Source: Methanosarcinales archaeon (lineage in GTDB: Archaea; Halobacteriota; Methanosarcinia; Methanosarcinales; Methanocomedenaceae). From it: a stretch of 9,126 nt of DNA. The DNA lies in contig DAOUWY010000057.1 in assembly GCA_030666885.1 (NCBI GenBank), positions 1 to 9,126 of the forward strand, in the 5' to 3' direction. Below the pieces are notes generated by a model, which was not told the DNA's origin, made no database searches, and saw only the letters and a program-made list of their open reading frames with translations. This document shows, one piece after another, positions 1 to 5,901 of this stretch (positions are counted from its first letter, which is position 1; each line of letters opens with the position of its first letter). The translations under genes and the position numbers were made by a program.

Positions 1-46
1 CTGGATTATATACATATTCGCATGCTGTACATTCGTAAGATTGCAT
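1..46 (-). CDS. Rubredoxin, N-terminal 15 codons (runs off the left edge)
   Basis: The minus strand reads ATG at 46-44 and continues in frame to the window edge as MQSYECTACEYVYNP. This is the classic rubredoxin opening: an aromatic residue at position 4, the first CxxC knuckle (C6, C9), then the Y-x-Y-x-P stretch. Rubredoxins are roughly 50-residue cytoplasmic electron carriers with one iron held by four cysteines. In anaerobes they feed rubrerythrin, superoxide reductase or flavodiiron proteins during oxygen stress. The second CxxC lies outside the window. The residue after the second cysteine is E10 where glycine is usual, a mild oddity. The start is fixed by a strong ribosome binding site (GGAGG at 58-54, 7 nt upstream). 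The gene diverges from ferritin, which fits a shared iron/oxygen role. A rubredoxin-like domain at the front of a larger protein cannot be excluded. Confidence 0.85.
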   Translation of the reverse strand, partial: MQSYECTACEYVYNP

Positions 47-53
47 AATATAT

Positions 54-58
54 CCTCC
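54..58 (-). promoter_or_regulatory. Ribosome binding site of the rubredoxin gene
   Basis: The minus strand reads TAGGAGGA across 60-53. The GGAGG core is 7 nt upstream of the ATG at 46-44, and it decides the start of the edge gene. Confidence 0.8.
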
Positions 59-70
59 TATATTTACATT

Positions 71-108
71 GGATTATCAATCATATGCTGTACTATATCA
101 ATAAGATT
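71..108 (-). repeat. Degenerate duplicate of the rubredoxin 5' coding end
   Basis: On the plus strand, GGATTAT at 3-9, ATGCTGTAC at 22-30 and TAAGATT at 36-42 recur in the same order and similar spacing at 71-77, 85-93 and 102-108. The first set is the start of the rubredoxin gene read backwards. The second set lies in that gene's leader and carries small insertions and deletions that break any reading frame. The likeliest origin is a tandem duplication of the gene start followed by decay. The region is AT-rich, so part of the match could be chance. Confidence 0.55.
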
Positions 109-217
109 TGGTATGGTATGCGTTCTTATATATAGATTTATATATTAATGCCATAATATACCTTGTTTTAATAATTATATTTTTTACCACAAAATATATA
201 ATCGATCGAATAATCTC

Positions 218-226
218 TATTTAAAT
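218..226 (+). promoter_or_regulatory. Candidate TATA box of the ferritin gene
   Basis: TATTTAAAT at 218-226 is a good archaeal TATA-like element. It would place the transcript start near 247-252, leaving a short leader that still contains the ribosome binding site. A second TATA-like stretch at 239-246 would start transcription at or past that site, so I prefer the upstream one. The whole 47-273 region is so AT-rich that this choice is tentative. Confidence 0.4.
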
Positions 227-261
227 GAAAATATATACTTTATATACAATAAAAATGCAAA

Positions 262-267
262 AGAGGT
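262..267 (+). promoter_or_regulatory. Ribosome binding site of ferritin
   Basis: AGAGGT at 262-267 lies 6 nt before the ATG at 274 and supports that start. Confidence 0.6.
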
Positions 268-273
268 AATACT

Positions 274-783
274 ATGCTAAGTGAAAAGATGACGGATACG
301 CTGAATAATCAGTTGAACAAAGAGATTTATTCAGCATACTTATACATGTCCATGTCTGCTTATAGTTCATATAGCGGGCTTAAGGGTTTTGCTAACTGGT
401 TCATGGTCCAGTACCAGGAGGAGATGGCCCATGCAATGAAGATCTATGACTATATTGACAGTCAGGGCCAACAGGTAAAACTTATGGCAATCGACCAACC
501 ACCTACTGAATTCGAATCGTCTCTTGATATGTTTGAGAAGACATTAAAACATGAGCAGTTTGTCACAAAGTCTATCAATGATCTTGTTGATCTTGCGATT
601 AGTGAGAAGGATCATGCTACGAACATCTTTCTACAGTGGTTTGTTACCGAACAGATAGAAGAGGAAGGTAATGATAATGAGATTCTATCCAGATTGAAAC
701 TTGCTGGAGAAGATGGCAATGGATTGCTCATGATAGATAAAGAACTTTTAGCAAGAGTTTTCACACCTCCACAAAATTTATGA
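274..783 (+). CDS. ftnA: Non-heme ferritin (FtnA-type)
   Basis: This 169-residue protein is a prokaryotic ferritin. It forms a 24-subunit shell that oxidises Fe(II) at a di-iron ferroxidase centre and stores the product as a ferric mineral in the cytoplasm. All expected ligands are visible at the positions used in E. coli FtnA: E17, E50, H53, E94 and Q127, plus Y24. The acidic residues of the third iron site (E49, E126, E129, E130) are also present. The four-helix-bundle blocks are intact (helix A around NKEIYSAYLY, helix B around QYQEEMAHAMK), and the length is normal. No methionine haem ligand pattern suggests bacterioferritin. The gene is divergent from a rubredoxin, a sensible partner for handling iron and oxygen in an anaerobe. 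Its DNA is more AT-rich than the polymerase region to the right. Confidence 0.95.
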   Translation: MLSEKMTDTLNNQLNKEIYSAYLYMSMSAYSSYSGLKGFANWFMVQYQEEMAHAMKIYDYIDSQGQQVKLMAIDQPPTEFESSLDMFEKTLKHEQFVTKSINDLVDLAISEKDHATNIFLQWFVTEQIEEEGNDNEILSRLKLAGEDGNGLLMIDKELLARVFTPPQNL

Positions 784-848
784 AACATAAATTCTCTGTG
801 AGATAGTTCTTAAGTTTCTTGAAGTAATTCCAGTTCAATATGTCTGTT

Positions 849-922
849 GGTGAATTCCATCGATATTCACCTACTGAATCATTCAGCAGGTGAATCTCAT
901 TTCAGACATTGTTTTTTATTTT
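849..922 (+). terminator. Hairpin with alternative pairing, then a T-run, after ferritin
   Basis: ATTCACCT at 865-872 pairs perfectly with AGGTGAAT at 888-895. Inside it, CTGAA at 874-878 pairs with TTCAG at 882-886, leaving a 3-nt loop. A T-rich tract follows at 911-922. GGTGAAT at 849-855 is a direct copy of the right arm and can pair with 865-871 instead, so two mutually exclusive hairpins are possible. The simplest reading is the end of the ferritin transcript, since archaeal termination mainly needs the T-run. The tract also overlaps the stop codon of the facing minus-strand gene. Confidence 0.45.
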
Positions 923-1248
923 GAATTCTTCTTGTAAAATAGGGAGATGGAGTAGGTTTTTTTTTCAAAATCGTAGTGAATACCTAGTCGTTTAAGGTCT
1001 TCTTTTTTCACCGGCTGGCCCATATTTTCTAACATCTCAAAGAGATCATTCGGTGTGAGTGAACCTTGCATTAACCGCAAAGACAGGTATGAGAAATGGG
1101 TTGGTTCAATTGGTATGTTTGTTGGGTGTTCGGGGTCGGTGCCCAATGATCTGATGTGTTTTTGAACACATTTCCCATCAATCCATTGATTTTCAACTTC
1201 TGCATAGTATATTTTTCCACGTTGCTTTATTTTTCTAATGAATGTCAT
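916..1248 (-). CDS. Small protein with a transposase-like N-terminal domain
   Basis: This is a 110-residue basic protein. Its first 40 or so residues (MTFIRKIKQRGKIYYAEVEN, then a W-x-D-G-K-x-V-Q-K-H-I-R-x-L-G-T motif) resemble the N-terminal region of long archaeal DDE transposases of the IS1634 type. In those families that region is followed by several hundred residues of catalytic domain. Here the protein instead ends with a segment (about residues 58-110, L-x-E-M-L-E-N-M-G then L-G-I-H-Y-D-F) that closes cleanly on a stop. I cannot see a DDE domain. It may be an internally deleted transposase, or a free-standing archaeal family that kept only the presumed DNA-binding domain. The frame is intact and looks real. 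There is no spaced ribosome binding site, because AGGT abuts the ATG. It converges on ferritin. Confidence 0.6.
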   Translation of the reverse strand: MTFIRKIKQRGKIYYAEVENQWIDGKCVQKHIRSLGTDPEHPTNIPIEPTHFSYLSLRLMQGSLTPNDLFEMLENMGQPVKKEDLKRLGIHYDFEKKTYSISLFYKKNSK

Positions 1249-1261
1249 ACCTGGTATAATG

Positions 1262-1282
1262 TTACACTAGGTTATTACACTA
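1262..1282. repeat. Short direct repeat upstream of the transposase-like gene
   Basis: TTACACTA occurs at 1262-1269 and again at 1275-1282, a 13-bp period, just upstream of the minus-strand start at 1248. It could be an operator or a relic. It is too short to be sure it is not chance. Confidence 0.25.
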
Positions 1283-1348
1283 TCGGTTTTAAGTTTTATT
1301 GTTAAATATGTTGTAAAAATAGGTGGAGTGATGGCGAATTTATGAAGT

Positions 1349-1357
1349 CTTATAAGG
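1349..1357 (+). promoter_or_regulatory. Candidate TATA box of the 74-residue membrane gene
   Basis: CTTATAAGG at 1349-1357 is TATA-like. Transcription would begin near 1380, about 45 nt before the ATG at 1426, so the ribosome binding site would be included. ATTATATTG at 1359-1367 is an alternative. Confidence 0.35.
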
Positions 1358-1412
1358 GATTATATTGCAAAAATGGGTTTTATTTTCAGACGCTGGATTG
1401 ACGCCATAGTTC

Positions 1413-1416
1413 GGAG
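1413..1416 (+). promoter_or_regulatory. Ribosome binding site inside the inverted-repeat arm
   Basis: GGAG at 1413-1416 lies 9 nt before the ATG at 1426 and supports that start over the internal ATG at codon 15, which has no such site. Confidence 0.5.
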
Positions 1417-1425
1417 ATACTGTTA

Positions 1426-1650
1426 ATGAAGATACACTTATTAGTTATTACAACCTTACCAGAATTCATGAAAAAGGAATATCTTGAGATTGCTTCCTCA
1501 GTTGGCGCTGTAGCGGTGTTCATTATTCTGATTGTTATTGTCAATACAACATTTTCAGCTTATGCTGCCTTTGGAAATGTAGTAATATTACTAATTTTTG
1601 TGATAATTGTGGGATTGATCGGCCTTAAACTTGCTGAGATAAGTAACTGA
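1426..1650 (+). CDS. Small two-helix membrane protein, function unknown
   Basis: The 74-residue product has two strongly hydrophobic segments, at about residues 24-43 and 50-67. They are joined by a short turn (SAYAAFGN) and preceded by a mildly hydrophobic lead and a charged patch (KKEYLE, 16-21). It is predicted to be a helical hairpin in the cytoplasmic membrane with both ends on the same side. I do not recognise a family. The ATG at 1426 is chosen because GGAG lies 9 nt upstream; an ATG at codon 15 would give a 60-residue version. The gene has its own TATA candidate and a T-run downstream (1745-1750), so it is probably transcribed alone. Its ribosome binding site lies in one arm of a 12-bp inverted repeat whose other arm follows the stop, suggesting translational control. 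Confidence 0.65.
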   Translation: MKIHLLVITTLPEFMKKEYLEIASSVGAVAVFIILIVIVNTTFSAYAAFGNVVILLIFVIIVGLIGLKLAEISN

Positions 1651-1696
1651 CCCTCTATCGTAGTATCTCCGAATAACTCCCGAATTCCCCGATCCT

Positions 1697-1730
1697 GTTA
1701 TATACTGCGCTACATTTCTAAAATTATAAA
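1697..1730 (+). promoter_or_regulatory. Promoter region of polB
   Basis: Two TATA-like elements precede polB: GTTATATAC around 1698-1706 and TTATAAA at 1724-1730. The second would start transcription near 1755 and give a leader of about 35 nt. No clear ribosome binding site is seen before the ATG at 1791. Confidence 0.4.
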
Positions 1731-1744
1731 GCCAATATTCATCC

Positions 1745-1750
1745 TTTTTT
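1745..1750 (+). terminator. T-run after the small membrane gene
   Basis: Six consecutive T at 1745-1750 lie about 95 nt past the stop codon. Archaeal RNA polymerase terminates at such tracts without needing a hairpin. It also lies inside the probable polB leader, so it is only a weak candidate. Confidence 0.3.
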
Positions 1751-1790
1751 GGAAACTCTTAAGTCAATTCCAAATTAACTGTATGACCAG

Positions 1791-4523
1791 ATGAAATTCC
1801 AGATACTGGATGCCGACTATACCTATGATGATCTAGGCAGCCCGGTCATACGCCTGTACGGTAAGAACGAAGCCGGGCAGAGTATTTGCTGTTTTGTACC
1901 AGGCTTTAAGCCGTACTTCTTTTTAAAACCAGATAACCCTGGAAAGGCAGGTGATCTGGCAGAGAATATCAAAACAACGTTCAAAGAACACATCACCGAC
2001 GTACAGCTAACCAAACGCTATGAACCTGTAGGATATTTTGATAAACCTACCACTATGCTAAAACTCATCCTCAAGGACCCAAAAGGCGTACCAGCCATAA
2101 GGGATGATATCCTGAATACCAGGGGCGTCTCAGGGATATATGAGACCGATATACTGTTCAGGAACCGGTTCATGATCGATTCTGGCATCGGCGGCATGTC
2201 CTGGGTCGAGACCGATTCAAAACCGCTGGAAGAGGATAAATTCAATGGTATCAACCTGTTCGAAGTGGAATCACAGGTCAAGATAGTGGCAGATACTGTT
2301 ACACCTGTGGATATTATCCCAAATTCCCAGTTAAGATACATGGCATTCGATATCGAATGCCTGCCAATCAACGGCGGCATGCCCGTACCTGAAAAAGCCT
2401 CAATTATCATGATAAGCTGCACCTTCCAACCGGAATTCAATGGCAGCAGTACTACTGTCCTGTTGTCGAAAAAAGCAAACGCCCTGGAGGGCGACACAGA
2501 AACCTTCCCTGATGAAGTAGGTATGCTGGAGCGCTTCTTTAAGATTATCAGGGAATATGACCCTGATGTGTTCGTTGGATACAATTCGAATGGTTTCGAT
2601 ATTCCATATATCGTGGACAGAATAAAGACCCTGAATGCGGGGCGCAAGATCAAGATAAAATCGGCAATGGGCCGTGACGGCAGGTCAGTGTTCTACCGCA
2701 AGATCGGTTATGTTACAAAAATCTATCTGGCCGGTCGTGTTGCTGTGGACGTACTGCCCATAATCAGGCGGGATTTCAGCCTGAAGCAATATACGCTGAA
2801 GAACACTGCCAGGGAACTACTGGATAAGGAGAAGCTGGATGTCAGTCCGGCAGATATGGAAGAATACTGGAACGATACAGGTGGGAAGTTCAGGAAATTT
2901 GTCGATTATGCCAGGCGGGATGCTGAACTGGCAATGGACCTTTTGCAGCAGTTAAGCCTGCTGGACAGGTTCATGGCATTATCCAGGGTAAGCGGCACCC
3001 TGATCCAGGATATCCTTGACGGCGGCCAGACAAATATGGTAGAGAACATCCTGCTCAGGGAGTACCGTTCCCACAACAGGGTCATGTCGCCCAGGCCCGA
3101 TAACGACCTGGCCCACCAGCGGCGGGTAAAAAGTGAAGAACTAAAAGGCGGCGAGGTGCTGGAACCAAAAAAAGGCCTGCTGGAAGATGTGGTCATACTG
3201 GATTACAAGTCGCTCTATCCTACCATTATGATGGCGCACAACCTGTGCTATACTACTGAGATCGTGGGTGATGCGCCTGAAGGGGATGTAGTGGTAACGC
3301 CTTCGGGCGGCAAGTACGTATCCTCAGACGTTGTGCGCGGCATTGTGCCTACTATTCTGGAGGGGTTGCTGAACCGGCGGATCGAGACCAAGCAGAGGAT
3401 GAAAGATGCCTCAGGAGATGAAGCCCGGGTACTGGATGCCACTCAGCATGCCCTGAAGATACTGCTGAACAGTTATTACGGTTATTCGGGATACACAAGG
3501 GCAAAATTGTATAGTCTCACGCTGGCCAATTCAGTGACCAGTTTTGGCAGGGAAAATATCCTGAACACCAAGCAGGTCGTGGAAGGGCTAATCGGCAGTA
3601 TATACATTATCAATGGCCAGGCGTACCGGGATACGGAACTTGCAGAGAAAGGACTGGACAGGGATAAAGCACAAAAGATCGACCTGTCAGTGGTGTACGG
3701 GGATACTGACAGTGTGTTCGTGAAATTGTCACCTGAAGGTATATCACTGGATGATGCGGGTGCAGTGGGGCGCAAGATTTCAGGTATCGTATCTGATACA
3801 CTGCCTGACCCGATGGAGCTGGAGTTCGAGAGTTTTTCCAGGCGTTCCATTTTCATTGCCAAGAAGCGATATGCGGTCTGGGTATTTGAACCGGGCGCCA
3901 AAGGCTGGTCTGACAGTATCAAGGTAAAGGGCATGGAAACCATCAGGCGTGACTGGTGCGAGCTTACCAGCAAGACCCTGAAATATGTGCTGGAACTGGT
4001 GTTAAAGGAAGGCAGGGTCGAAGAGGCTGTTACATATGTCAGGCAGGTCATCAACAGTGTAAGGAATATTGACATTGCAGCCGAGCCTTCGGCTATAAAT
4101 GACCTGGTGCTGACAAGGAAATATACTAAAAAGACAGAGAGTTACCGTAACAAACAACCCCATGTGACTGTTGTGGAGAAAATGAGGGGGCGCTCAGGAT
4201 TTGTGCCTTCGATCGGGGACAGGATACCTTTTGTGATAACAGCTGGCAGCGGACTGTTTGTTGAAAGGGCAGAGGACCCGGAGTATGTGAAGGAGAATAA
4301 TATTACTCTTGATGTTGATTATTATGTCAAAAAACAGGTACTTCCGCCTGTGGAGCGTATCCTGAGGGAACTGGGCGTGGATGCATCGGTCCTGGATTAT
4401 GATGAGAAGCAAAAGGGACTTGCGGATTTCGGTGGCGGCCTGGAAACGGGGCATACTGGCAACCAGGCAAGAAAAAGTAAGACTACGGTGAAGAAAAACC
4501 AGGCCCGGTTATTTGATTTTTAA
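1791..4523 (+). CDS. polB: Family B replicative DNA polymerase
   Basis: This 910-residue archaeal PolB is intein-free, with polymerase and 3'-5' proofreading activities. Exonuclease motifs are complete: D187 and E189 (FDIE), N265 with F269-D270, and Y373 with D377 (YARRD). Polymerase motif A is DYKSLYPT with D471, motif B is K556 to NSYYG at 560-564, and motif C is YGDTDS with D638 and D640. KKRY at 691-694 and the later KGMETIRRD block follow. The N-terminal uracil-sensing pocket of archaeal enzymes appears conserved (Y10, P41, V100 align by eye to Pfu Y7, P36, V93), so it probably stalls at deaminated bases. The last seven residues, QARLFDF (904-910), form a PCNA-binding motif on a lysine-rich tail. 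The protein is longer than Pfu-type enzymes, as in Methanosarcina relatives. It is probably co-transcribed with the hydrolase 16 nt downstream. Confidence 0.97.
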   Translation: MKFQILDADYTYDDLGSPVIRLYGKNEAGQSICCFVPGFKPYFFLKPDNPGKAGDLAENIKTTFKEHITDVQLTKRYEPVGYFDKPTTMLKLILKDPKGVPAIRDDILNTRGVSGIYETDILFRNRFMIDSGIGGMSWVETDSKPLEEDKFNGINLFEVESQVKIVADTVTPVDIIPNSQLRYMAFDIECLPINGGMPVPEKASIIMISCTFQPEFNGSSTTVLLSKKANALEGDTETFPDEVGMLERFFKIIREYDPDVFVGYNSNGFDIPYIVDRIKTLNAGRKIKIKSAMGRDGRSVFYRKIGYVTKIYLAGRVAVDVLPIIRRDFSLKQYTLKNTARELLDKEKLDVSPADMEEYWNDTGGKFRKFVDYARRDAELAMDLLQQLSLLDRFMALSRVSGTLIQDILDGGQTNMVENILLREYRSHNRVMSPRPDNDLAHQRRVKSEELKGGEVLEPKKGLLEDVVILDYKSLYPTIMMAHNLCYTTEIVGDAPEGDVVVTPSGGKYVSSDVVRGIVPTILEGLLNRRIETKQRMKDASGDEARVLDATQHALKILLNSYYGYSGYTRAKLYSLTLANSVTSFGRENILNTKQVVEGLIGSIYIINGQAYRDTELAEKGLDRDKAQKIDLSVVYGDTDSVFVKLSPEGISLDDAGAVGRKISGIVSDTLPDPMELEFESFSRRSIFIAKKRYAVWVFEPGAKGWSDSIKVKGMETIRRDWCELTSKTLKYVLELVLKEGRVEEAVTYVRQVINSVRNIDIAAEPSAINDLVLTRKYTKKTESYRNKQPHVTVVEKMRGRSGFVPSIGDRIPFVITAGSGLFVERAEDPEYVKENNITLDVDYYVKKQVLPPVERILRELGVDASVLDYDEKQKGLADFGGGLETGHTGNQARKSKTTVKKNQARLFDF

Positions 4524-4529
4524 AAAAAT

Positions 4530-4533
4530 GGAG
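4530..4533 (+). promoter_or_regulatory. Ribosome binding site deciding the hydrolase start
   Basis: GGAG at 4530-4533 is 6 nt before the ATG at 4540. It favours that start over the TTG at 4513, which overlaps polB, and over the ATG at 4528, which it overlaps. Confidence 0.6.
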
Positions 4534-4539
4534 CAAGAT

Positions 4540-5181
4540 ATGAAAGTATACCAGATCAACAGTTCACCCTATGATGCCAATGCATTTTTGATCTTAACGG
4601 AAAAACCTGTACTGGTCGATGTGGGAATGAATGCATCATATATCCTGGACAGGATTACAGAAATAATGGACCCCGAAGGGATTGAGACTATCATCCTTAC
4701 CCACGGGCATTATGACCACTGGGGTGCAGTGGAGGAAGTAAGGCAAAGGACCGGGGCAAGTGTGGCACTGCATGGGGATGATATGTATCTGCTGGATGAT
4801 GATGTATCAAATGTGTCTGCAATGTTCGGGGCCAACGGGGCAGGTTTTACACTGGACCGCCTGCTGTGTGCAGGGGAACTGATAGACCTGGGGGATGGCA
4901 GCAGCCTGGAAGTGATCCATACTCCCGGCCATACACCAGGTAGCATCAGCCTGTACCATGCCGGGTCAAGGATACTGTTCACAGGGGATACTGTATTCCC
5001 CAACGGCAGTTTCGGGCGCACTGACCTGACTGGCGGCAGCCAGGAGCAGCTTGTGGAATCGCTGAAGCTTCTTTGTGGGCTGGATGTTAAGGTTATGTAT
5101 CCCGGGCATGGGGATGTGACTGATAATGATGTTTCCGGCCAGATAAGTATGTCAATGCGTCTTGCACAAACGTACTTGTGA
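4540..5181 (+). CDS. Metallo-beta-lactamase-fold hydrolase, glyoxalase II-like
   Basis: This 213-residue cytoplasmic enzyme has the full binuclear metal site of the metallo-beta-lactamase fold. It has H55-x-H57-x-D59-H60 in THGHYDHWG, H131 in HTPGHTPGS, bridging D150 in FTGDTVF, and H190 in YPGHGD. The SFGRTDL segment is typical of the glyoxalase II-like branch, which hydrolyses thioesters or related small esters. The exact substrate cannot be read from the sequence, since archaea of this type lack glutathione. It lacks the C-terminal beta-CASP domain of the RNase J/CPSF type, so it is not a nuclease of that kind. The start at 4540 is preferred from its ribosome binding site; a TTG at 4513 would give 222 residues. 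It follows polB by 16 nt and is probably in the same transcript, although no functional link is evident. Confidence 0.9.
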   Translation: MKVYQINSSPYDANAFLILTEKPVLVDVGMNASYILDRITEIMDPEGIETIILTHGHYDHWGAVEEVRQRTGASVALHGDDMYLLDDDVSNVSAMFGANGAGFTLDRLLCAGELIDLGDGSSLEVIHTPGHTPGSISLYHAGSRILFTGDTVFPNGSFGRTDLTGGSQEQLVESLKLLCGLDVKVMYPGHGDVTDNDVSGQISMSMRLAQTYL

Positions 5182-5229
5182 AATGGGGAATTGATCCCAA
5201 AATAGTTATATTGTTTGACAGTTTATTGA

Positions 5230-5260
5230 ACGTATATGGAATACGGTATAATACATACGT
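5230..5260. promoter_or_regulatory. Promoter with inverted repeat upstream of the 156-residue gene
   Basis: GTATAATA around 5246-5253 is a TATA candidate. It is bracketed by ACGTAT at 5230-5235 and its reverse complement ATACGT at 5255-5260. A regulator binding these arms would cover the TATA box. Transcription from here would leave a leader of about 100 nt. The arms are only 6 bp, so this is a weak call. Confidence 0.3.
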
Positions 5261-5359
5261 GCTGGGAACACAATATATGCAAGATCAGCATCCCATCATG
5301 GGCAGGGAGAATTGACTTCCAAATGGGTGCGCAGTACAGGTGAGTTGATAGACTGATAC

Positions 5360-5366
5360 AAGGAGG
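5360..5366 (+). promoter_or_regulatory. Strong ribosome binding site of the 156-residue gene
   Basis: AAGGAGG at 5360-5366 lies 9 nt before the ATG at 5376 and fixes the start. Confidence 0.75.
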
Positions 5367-5375
5367 CTTTCGGCA

Positions 5376-5846
5376 ATGAATGAACTGGATGATGATTTAA
5401 CAGAGTTTGACATTGAGGAGCTCATACCCCAGAAAGAGCGTGACCATATGTTGCATGGACTTCACAGGTATCTGGCATGGGTGGGGGAGGTTGTGCCTGA
5501 ACAAATTACTGTTGATGGTCGTGAAATAAAGCTGCGTAATCTGGTATGGAAATTGACCAGGAAAAGAAGATTGACAGACAAGGAAAAAATTTGTGTTCAA
5601 GGCTTGATCCTCCACCTGGACCAGAAGGAAAAGTTTGATGAGGAGCGACTTGAGAAGGCAAAACTTACCAGGACCCAGGCTGAACAGCTCTATGATGAGG
5701 CAGCCGGGTTGGTAAGGGCTATTATGGATCTGCGGGATCTGGAGGAGGGTAAGATAAAAATGGCTGATTTTGATGAGATTGCTCTGCGGGACAAGCTGGA
5801 AGATGCCAGGCGCTGGGTGAAGTATGTGAAGCAGATGAAGGAGTGA
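5376..5846 (+). CDS. Conserved archaeal helical protein, probably DUF5788
   Basis: The product is 156 residues, soluble, highly charged and almost all helical. An acidic N-terminus (residues 1-20) is followed by a block with HGLHRYLAWVGEVVP, then a segment with the features L-R-N-L-V-W-K-L and L-T-D-K-E-K. After that comes a helix rich in K, E and Q, a block with L-Y-D-E-A-A-G-L-V-R-A-I-x-D-L-R-D-L-E-E-G-K (about 105-128), and a basic tail. The L-R-x-x-V-W/Y and G-L-x-R-A-I-x-D-L-R signatures match my memory of DUF5788, an uncharacterised family of halophilic and methanogenic archaea. No catalytic motif or membrane segment is visible. The AAGGAGG site makes the start secure. It has its own promoter, so it need not belong with the upstream hydrolase. 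Function is unknown. Confidence 0.8.
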   Translation: MNELDDDLTEFDIEELIPQKERDHMLHGLHRYLAWVGEVVPEQITVDGREIKLRNLVWKLTRKRRLTDKEKICVQGLILHLDQKEKFDEERLEKAKLTRTQAEQLYDEAAGLVRAIMDLRDLEEGKIKMADFDEIALRDKLEDARRWVKYVKQMKE

Positions 5847-5901
5847 TGGTGATAGGATGTATTGTGGTGGTGGGTGAGCTTATTGAACCACTTATGGGAC
5901 A

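Larger units (their letters stand above)
1410..1673. repeat. Perfect 12-bp inverted repeat bracketing the small membrane gene
   Basis: The left arm at 1410-1421 reads TTCGGAGATACT. The right arm at 1662-1673 reads AGTATCTCCGAA, its exact reverse complement. The left arm contains the ribosome binding site of the gene at 1426, and the right arm starts 12 nt after its stop codon. In the mRNA the arms could pair and close the gene into a loop with its ribosome binding site hidden. At the DNA level they could be ends of a tiny mobile element, but I see no target-site duplication outside the arms. Confidence 0.6.

Noticed and set aside
2018..2653. Long open frame (211 codons) on the minus strand inside polB
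   Set aside because: It is antisense to the exonuclease domain of an intact polymerase, serine-rich in the way mirror frames are, and has no recognisable motif or start signal.
3482..4075. Open frame of 197 codons on the minus strand inside polB
   Set aside because: It is a shadow of the palm domain, with no ribosome binding site and no family resemblance.
4513..4539. TTG start at 4513 for the hydrolase, giving 222 residues and an overlap with polB
   Set aside because: The ATG at 4540 has GGAG 6 nt upstream and begins exactly where homology-like sequence (MKVYQINSS) begins.
5290..5306. Palindrome CCCATCATGGG in the leader of the 156-residue gene
   Set aside because: A one-base loop cannot form a stable RNA hairpin, and there is no other sign of a riboswitch.
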